From a virus, in the IMG/VR virus record IMGVR_UViG_3300037042_001945, positions 1 through 23,758 of that record: a DNA stretch of 23,758 bases, one strand, 5' to 3'. The number at the start of each line of letters is the position of its first letter. Position 1 is the stretch's first letter. The position numbers were made by a program, and so were the translations under genes. The notes under the pieces were generated by a model that was not told the origin of the DNA, searched no databases, and saw only the letters and a list, made by a program, of their open reading frames with translations. Shown in pieces: positions 18,615-23,758 of this stretch.

Positions 18615-21182
18615 GTGGATTTAGAGGCCCTAACCCCACAGCAGATACAGTTTGTCCTTCAAAACGCCCACAAGCTGCCGAGGGAGAAGAAAGTGCGGGT
18701 GCTGGAGGTCATAAAAGAGCTAACCGAGCGGCGAGCTGCACAGTCGCGCAGGGGTTCTCTGCTTGAATTCGTGTTGCACGTCGACAAGAACTACAAAGTA
18801 GGTGCCCATCACAAGCATTTGGCGACGCTTCTCGAGGATATGGCGTACGGGCGCAAAGATCGGCTCACTGTGTCCATCGCTCCGCGCTTCGGTAAGTCGC
18901 AATTGACGTCAATTTACTTCCCCGCGTGGTTTATCGGCAACTTCCCTGACAAAAAGATCATGATGATCTCGCACACTGCCGATTTGGCGGTCGATTTTGG
19001 GCGAAAGGTGCGAAATTTGGTCGATTCCGACCCATATAAGAGTGTGTTTCCCGAAGTTTCCCTTGCTTCCGACTCTAAGTCTGCGGGTCGGTGGAGCACG
19101 AACAAGGGCGGGGAGTACTTCGCTATCGGTGTTGGAGGTGCTTTGGCTGGTCGTGGTGCCGACTTCATGTGTATCGCGGGGGATACACCCATACACACCG
19201 TGCAGGGGGTTAAGCGGGCAGATTGCGTGCAGCCGGGGGACCGTGTATGGGGGTTCGCAGGGTTTGAGGTGGTCGAAAAGTGCTTCACGTCTACGCACGA
19301 AGCACACGACACGTACTACGATGTTGGGGGCGTGCACCTCACGGGTAACCACCCTGTGTGGACGTTCGATAACGGGTGGACCGCAGCATCTAAGTTGACA
19401 ACCCACAATATATGTGACACCCTGTCCTTATGGTCGTACATCCGGCTGACTTTGAGGACTTGGTATGAGCAAACAGGCTACGCACGGCGAGAGCTACTCG
19501 CGCACCTACAACATATGGGCGCTCATGCGGCAGCGGTGCTCAAACCCGAACGCGGCGAACTACATCTGGTACGGCGGGCGCGGGATACAGTGCTGCGCGC
19601 AGTGGCGGGAGTTCGCGGTGTTCTTGCGCGAGATGGGGCACCCGCCGGGGCAGGCGTTTACGCTGGACAGGGTGGATCCCAACGGGGACTACACGCCGGA
19701 GAACTGCAGGTGGGCCGACCCCGAGACACAGGCGTGCAACCGCCGGAACGGGGTGAAGCTCACGGTGAAGGGCGAGACCCTGTCGCTGTCGCAGTGGTGC
19801 CGGAGAACGGGGCTCACGCGAGACGAGATAAATCACAGGGTGCGAGTGCTAGGCATGACTCCAGAACAGGCTATGGAGTCACCGAAGATGAGCTGGGTGC
19901 AGCGCCCCGTGCGGTGCACGAGTTTGGATGGGTTAAGCGTGCAGCGTTTCGACTCATTAGCGGATGCCGCGCGTGCTACGGGGATCGTGAAGGGTTCCTT
20001 GTGGGCTGCGCTGAAGCGGTGTTCGCCAGTCGTGTTTTCGGGCTCCTCATGGGAGTACGTCGATACAGTGTAACCCCACGAGTATGCGGGTCATCAACTA
20101 CGTTCTACAACTTCCAGACCGCTGATTCTAATACGTATTATGCGGGGGAATTGATGACCCACAATTGTATCGACGATCCCCACAATGAGCAAGATGTGCT
20201 GAACGGTAATTATGAGGTGTTCGACAGAGCGTACGACTGGTACGCGTTCGGTGCCCGTACCCGGCTGATGCCGGGAGGGCGTGTAGCCGTGGTCGCTACC
20301 CGGTGGGCCCAAAATGATCTCGTCGGGCGACTCATACAGGATATGACGCGCAACCCGGAGTCGGACCAGTGGGAGGTAGTAGAGTTTCCGGCGCTGATTG
20401 AAAGTGCAGCAGAACCTAGCGAAGACGGCGAACCTAAGCCTCCAGTCCTGAAGTCCCTGTGGCCTGACCAGTGGAGTCTGGAGTCCCTCCTGCGTACTAA
20501 GGCGTCTATGCCGCCGTTCCAGTGGAACGCGCAGTACATGCAGAACCCGACATCGGCTGAGGCTGCCATCATCAAGAAGGAGTGGTGGCAGAAGTGGGAG
20601 AAGGACGATCCACCTAAGTGCGAGTACATAATCATGTCGCTCGACGCCGCGGCAGAAAAGAATAACCGGGCGGACTACACAGCGCTGACCACGTGGGGGA
20701 TATTTACGCGGGACGGGACCGATGGGCTGCCGCAGATGAACATCATCCTGCTCAATTCACTCAAAGAGCGGTGGGAGTTCCCGACCCTGAAGCGGCGGGC
20801 CTACGAGGAATACACAGAGTGGGAGCCTGACTGGTTCGTGGTCGAGAAGAAGTCTGCGGGTACTGCGCTGTACCAAGAGATGCGGTCCGCGGGCGTGCCC
20901 GTGCAGGAATTCACGCCACACCGGGGTTCCGGCGATAAAACCGCGCGGTTGAACTCAGTTTCGGATATATTTGCGTCCGGTATGGTGTGGTATCCTGCCG
21001 GTAGGCGTTGGGCTGAGGAAGTTGTGGACGAGGTCTGCGGGTTCCCGGCTATGCCGAACGATGACTTGGTTGACTCTACTGTTATGGCGCTGATGCGGTT
21101 CCGAACGGGCGGGTTCATCCGGTTGCCCGGGGACCGATGGAACGATGAAGGGTTCACGCCGAGGCGTGCGGCGTACTACTAA
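18615..21182 (+). CDS. terL: Terminase large subunit precursor, interrupted by an intein
   Basis: This is an 855-residue precursor starting at GTG 18615, six bases after AGGGG. Walker A is IAPRFGKS (88-95). Walker B is split: GRGADFM ends at residue 185 and CIDDPHNEQD resumes at 518, so the ATPase forms only after the 332-residue intein is removed, leaving a 523-residue mature protein, a normal length for the family. The coupling motif is VVATRW. The C-terminal nuclease domain shows IIMSLDAAAEK, DWFVVEKKSAGTALYQEM and NDDLVDSTVMALMRF with the acidic metal ligands. The enzyme powers DNA translocation into the prohead and cuts concatemers. The portal gene follows after 16 bases. Confidence 0.95.
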   Translation: MDLEALTPQQIQFVLQNAHKLPREKKVRVLEVIKELTERRAAQSRRGSLLEFVLHVDKNYKVGAHHKHLATLLEDMAYGRKDRLTVSIAPRFGKSQLTSIYFPAWFIGNFPDKKIMMISHTADLAVDFGRKVRNLVDSDPYKSVFPEVSLASDSKSAGRWSTNKGGEYFAIGVGGALAGRGADFMCIAGDTPIHTVQGVKRADCVQPGDRVWGFAGFEVVEKCFTSTHEAHDTYYDVGGVHLTGNHPVWTFDNGWTAASKLTTHNICDTLSLWSYIRLTLRTWYEQTGYARRELLAHLQHMGAHAAAVLKPERGELHLVRRARDTVLRAVAGVRGVLARDGAPAGAGVYAGQGGSQRGLHAGELQVGRPRDTGVQPPERGEAHGEGRDPVAVAVVPENGAHARRDKSQGASARHDSRTGYGVTEDELGAAPRAVHEFGWVKRAAFRLISGCRACYGDREGFLVGCAEAVFASRVFGLLMGVRRYSVTPRVCGSSTTFYNFQTADSNTYYAGELMTHNCIDDPHNEQDVLNGNYEVFDRAYDWYAFGARTRLMPGGRVAVVATRWAQNDLVGRLIQDMTRNPESDQWEVVEFPALIESAAEPSEDGEPKPPVLKSLWPDQWSLESLLRTKASMPPFQWNAQYMQNPTSAEAAIIKKEWWQKWEKDDPPKCEYIIMSLDAAAEKNNRADYTALTTWGIFTRDGTDGLPQMNIILLNSLKERWEFPTLKRRAYEEYTEWEPDWFVVEKKSAGTALYQEMRSAGVPVQEFTPHRGSGDKTARLNSVSDIFASGMVWYPAGRRWAEEVVDEVCGFPAMPNDDLVDSTVMALMRFRTGGFIRLPGDRWNDEGFTPRRAAYY
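19170..20165 (+). other. Intein within terminase, with out-of-frame endonuclease gene inside
   Basis: Residues 186-517 of the precursor. The first residue is Cys186, opening block A (CIAGDTPI). Block B is LTGNHPVWT with the Thr-x-x-His pair. Block F is FYNFQTADSNTYYAGEL, and block G is MTHN followed by Cys518, giving the penultimate His516, terminal Asn517 and a Cys +1 nucleophile. This is a complete class 1 set. The N-terminal splicing part is about 98 residues and the C-terminal about 31, the size of a mini-intein. Between them the terminase frame reads about 203 Arg/Gly/Ala-rich residues that resemble no endonuclease domain, because the DNA there encodes an HNH protein in the +1 frame. Cis-splicing is inferred from the motifs. 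Confidence 0.92.
19465..20073 (+). CDS. HNH homing endonuclease, nested in +1 frame inside the terL intein
   Basis: This is a 202-residue protein. The ATG at 19465 follows GAGG by seven bases and the TAA is at 20071-20073. The N-terminal domain has the signature of phage HNH/intron-type endonucleases: YNIWALMRQRCSNPN, YGGRGIQCC, and TLDRVDPNGDYTPENCRW then QACNRR (residues about 66-94) as the metal and DNA-cutting core. A DNA-binding helix-turn-helix follows (LSLSQWCRRTGLTRDEINHR), and a NUMOD1-like module ends the protein (FDSLADAARATGIVKGSLW). Third codon positions are GC-rich in this frame, as for a real gene. It lies exactly where a domain would sit in a bifunctional intein and presumably spreads the intein by cutting intein-free terL; that role is inferred. 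Confidence 0.93.
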   Translation: MSKQATHGESYSRTYNIWALMRQRCSNPNAANYIWYGGRGIQCCAQWREFAVFLREMGHPPGQAFTLDRVDPNGDYTPENCRWADPETQACNRRNGVKLTVKGETLSLSQWCRRTGLTRDEINHRVRVLGMTPEQAMESPKMSWVQRPVRCTSLDGLSVQRFDSLADAARATGIVKGSLWAALKRCSPVVFSGSSWEYVDTV

Positions 21183-21198
21183 GTGATGAGGAACCGAA

Positions 21199-23655
21199 AT
21201 GATTGAGAAAAGTATGTACGGTGCCCCTATGGGCATGACCGAGCTGGATATGACGGACCTTGGAGGCGCGCAGGAGCCGTTGGTTATCGAGATGGAAGAC
21301 CTAGGTGGTGACGCTGACGGTATGGAGATCGAGCTGGGGGTGGGGATGGGTATCTGTGATCCGCTTGCGGACTTCTCTGCCAACCTAGCGGAGGTTCTGG
21401 ACGACGACGTACTGGCTACCATTTCCGACGAGCTGGTTGAGTCCTACGAGACGGACATCGGGGCCCGCAAAGAGTGGGAGGATACGTATTACGAGGGTAT
21501 CAACCTGCTGGGCCTCAAGCCGGAAGAGCGTACGGAGCCTTGGGAGGGTGCCTGCGGGGTGAATCACCCCCTGCTGGCCGAAGCGGTGGTCAAGTTCCAG
21601 TCTGAGACGATCATGGAGACGTTCCCTGCACAGGGTCCGGTCAAGACCAAGATCATCGGGCGTGTTACCCGTGAGAAGGAAGAGGCTGCAGAGCGTGTCC
21701 GCGAGGATATGAACTACTACCTGACGGAGAAGATGACGGACTACCGCCCGGAACACGAGCGGCTGCTGTGGAACCTGCCTATTGCGGGGTGTGCGCTGAA
21801 GAAGGTGTACCAAGACCCGTTCAACAAGCGCCCGGTGGCGCTGTTTATCCCCGCTGAAGACTTCATCGTGCCGTATGGTGCTACGGATCTGGCTTCCGCC
21901 CCGCGCTATGCGCACCGGATGAAGAAATCCAAGAATGAGGTACGCAAGCTGCAGGTGGCTGGGTTCTACAAGGACATCGAGCTCGGTGACCCGGTACCTG
22001 ACACGAACGACATCCGTAAGCGCAAGGATGAGTACGCAGGCATGGACGCGTCCAAGGACGACCGCTACACGCTGCTCGAGTACCACGTAGAGCTGGACAT
22101 CGAAGGGTTCGAGGATACCGATGCTTCCGGTGAGTTCACCGGTATTGCGTTGCCGTACGTCGTGCATATGGAGAAAGGGTCGGGCAAAGTGCTCGCCATC
22201 TACCGTAACTGGCGGGAAGACGACGACACGAAGCAGAAACGGATGCACTTCAGCAAGTACGGGTACATCCCCGGGTTCGGGTTCTACGACTTCGGCCTGA
22301 TCCACCTCGTCGGTGGGTTCGCCAAGGGCGCGACCTCTCTGCTGCGGCAGCTCGTGGATGCGGGGACTTTGTCGAATCTACCCGGCGGCTTGAAAGCACG
22401 TGGGCTGCGTATCAAGGGCGACGACACTCCGATCGCTCCGGGTGAGTGGCGGGATACCGATGTGCCTAGCGGTTCCATTCGTGACAACATCATGCCACTG
22501 CCGTACAAAGAGCCGTCGATGGTGCTGTACCAGCTGTTGGAGAACATCGTCGGTGAAGGTCGGCGCTTCGCTGCAGTTGCAGACATCAACGTGGCTGACA
22601 TGCAGCCCAACGCGCCAGTTGGCTCTACACTGGCTATCCTAGAGCGTACGCTCAAGACGATGTCGGCTATTCAGGCGCGTGTACACGCGGCGATGAAGCA
22701 GGAGTTCAAGATTCTCAAGGAGATCGTGCGCGAGTACGCTCCTGAGCACTACGCATACGACGTCGATGCTCCTGAAGGCGCGAAGGCTAAGCAGGCGGAC
22801 TACGACATCGTGGACATAATCCCGGTGTCAGACCCCAACGCGTCGACTATGTCGCACCGCATCGCGCAGTACCAGTCCGTGCTCCAGCTCTCCCAGACGG
22901 CCCCTAACTTGTACGACATGCCGCTCCTCCACCGTCAGATGGTCGAGGCTCTCGGCGTGCGGAACGCGGACAAACTGGTGCCTACGAAAGACGACATCAA
23001 GCCGATGGACCCGGTGACGGAGAACATGGCGGTGCTGAAGGGCGACCCGATCAAGGCGTTCATGTATCAGGACCACGAAGCGCACATCGCCGTGCACATG
23101 GCGTTCGCGCAGGACCCGAAACTGCAGCTACTGATGCAGAACGACCCGGGGGCACCGGCCAAGATGGCTGTAGGCGCAGCGCACCTGTCGGAACACATCG
23201 CGTTCGCGTACCGCGCTCAGATCGAGCAGCAGCTCGGTGTGGCCCTACCGCCGCCGGAAGACAAACTGCCGGAGGATGTGGAGGTTGATCTGTCCCGTCT
23301 CGTGTCGCAGGCGGCTCAGAAGCTCTTGCAGAAGAACCAGTCAGAGGCGCAGCAGCAGCAGGCGCAGCAGCAGCAACAGGACCCCGTCATCCAGATGCAG
23401 ATGCAGGAGCTTCAGATTAAGGGTCAGGACTTGCAGCGCAAGACGCAGAAGGACCAGATGGACTTCACCATCGAGCAGGAGCGGCTCAAGATCGAGCGCG
23501 AGCGTATCGCATCGAATGAGAAGACCGAGGGCGTGCGCATGATAAACAAGTCGGCGGGTGACCAGCAGAAGATCAAGAGCACGGAGAAGATCGAAGGCAC
23601 TCGGCTACTGAATCAAGCCGCTATGAAGACTACCGGGGGCGATAGACCCGTATGA
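21199..23655 (+). CDS. Portal protein
   Basis: This is an 818-residue protein starting at ATG 21199, six bases after GAGGA and 16 bases after terL. The long alpha/beta core has features I recognise from portals of podovirus-like environmental phages: WEDTYYEGINLLGLK, PWEGACGVNHPLLAEAVVKFQSE, IPAEDFIVPYGATDL and MQPNAPVGSTLAILERT. The C-terminal 150 residues are Gln-rich and form a long coiled coil (AQQQQQDPVIQMQMQELQI), which could be the barrel or crown region. Twelve copies form the ring at the capsid vertex through which terminase pumps DNA. Placement directly after terL supports the call. The acidic N-terminus (about residues 15-60) is unusual but not disruptive. Confidence 0.9.
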   Translation: MIEKSMYGAPMGMTELDMTDLGGAQEPLVIEMEDLGGDADGMEIELGVGMGICDPLADFSANLAEVLDDDVLATISDELVESYETDIGARKEWEDTYYEGINLLGLKPEERTEPWEGACGVNHPLLAEAVVKFQSETIMETFPAQGPVKTKIIGRVTREKEEAAERVREDMNYYLTEKMTDYRPEHERLLWNLPIAGCALKKVYQDPFNKRPVALFIPAEDFIVPYGATDLASAPRYAHRMKKSKNEVRKLQVAGFYKDIELGDPVPDTNDIRKRKDEYAGMDASKDDRYTLLEYHVELDIEGFEDTDASGEFTGIALPYVVHMEKGSGKVLAIYRNWREDDDTKQKRMHFSKYGYIPGFGFYDFGLIHLVGGFAKGATSLLRQLVDAGTLSNLPGGLKARGLRIKGDDTPIAPGEWRDTDVPSGSIRDNIMPLPYKEPSMVLYQLLENIVGEGRRFAAVADINVADMQPNAPVGSTLAILERTLKTMSAIQARVHAAMKQEFKILKEIVREYAPEHYAYDVDAPEGAKAKQADYDIVDIIPVSDPNASTMSHRIAQYQSVLQLSQTAPNLYDMPLLHRQMVEALGVRNADKLVPTKDDIKPMDPVTENMAVLKGDPIKAFMYQDHEAHIAVHMAFAQDPKLQLLMQNDPGAPAKMAVGAAHLSEHIAFAYRAQIEQQLGVALPPPEDKLPEDVEVDLSRLVSQAAQKLLQKNQSEAQQQQAQQQQQDPVIQMQMQELQIKGQDLQRKTQKDQMDFTIEQERLKIERERIASNEKTEGVRMINKSAGDQQKIKSTEKIEGTRLLNQAAMKTTGGDRPV

Positions 23656-23758
23656 TCCAGACATTCGTAGAGCACCTACGCAAAAGAATCAAAGAGGAGT
23701 CCGAGTCGGTCGCAGATGCCCTGCGTACCGGCGGAGTCAAGTCTTTCGATGAGTACCG
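23652..23758 (+). CDS. Hypothetical structural-region gene, N-terminus only
   Basis: Starts at ATG 23652, overlapping the portal stop as ATGA, and runs off the right edge after 35 codons. The visible part is a charged helix (FVEHLRKRIKEESESVADAL) followed by GGVKSFDEY. Short proteins with this opening often follow portal genes in phages and are uncharacterised. Confidence 0.6.
   Translation, partial: MIQTFVEHLRKRIKEESESVADALRTGGVKSFDEY

Noticed and set aside
19170-20165. Group I intron carrying an HNH gene instead of an intein
   Set aside because: The terminase frame is open throughout and carries all protein-splicing blocks with the correct Cys, Thr-x-x-His, His-Asn and +1 Cys residues. 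An intron would not need these.

Overview
The window looks like part of the genome of a tailed double-stranded DNA phage (Caudoviricetes) of a GC-rich bacterium, probably a proteobacterium. The evidence is a terminase small subunit, terminase large subunit and portal run on the + strand, a DNA-replication and nuclease module on the - strand, tightly packed small genes with ATGA or GTGA stop/start overlaps, strong AGGAG-type ribosome binding sites, and two near-perfect sigma70 promoters. No integrase, tRNA, CRISPR array or insertion sequence is visible. The host and the close relatives cannot be settled from the sequence alone.

Layout. Positions 1-15251 are read entirely leftward. From right to left this strand carries small unknown genes, a MoxR-type AAA ATPase, a vWA/HEXXH metallopeptidase-like protein, a set of small genes around a conserved vWA-neighbourhood protein (about 7.6-10.9 kb), further small genes with zinc-binding or single-membrane-helix features (about 5-7.6 kb), then the replication block: VRR-NUC nuclease, family A DNA polymerase, RecB/Cas4-like nuclease, HNH-like protein, radical SAM enzyme and a SNF2-type helicase cut by the window edge. 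Several leftward genes are preceded by an identical cassette: a perfect 16-bp palindrome, then a fixed ribosome-binding leader about 21 bases before the start codon.

Positions 15252-16953 hold no convincing protein gene apart from one possible leader peptide. They contain a consensus leftward promoter, a structured leader, two families of direct repeats and several copies of a second palindrome (GTGAAC-N3-GTTCAC). This is the best candidate for a control region or replication origin. A lone leftward gene (16954-17355) has its own promoter, operator-like site and terminator. Positions 17356-17932 are packed with tandem repeats. From 17933 the + strand carries the packaging/head genes.

The most striking element is in the terminase large subunit. 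The extein is interrupted exactly at the Walker B strand by an intein of 332 residues with all the usual splicing motifs. The place where an endonuclease domain would normally sit is instead occupied by a complete HNH homing-endonuclease gene in the +1 reading frame, with its own ribosome binding site, start and stop. The terminase frame stays open right through it. The endonuclease is therefore overprinted inside the intein rather than fused to it.
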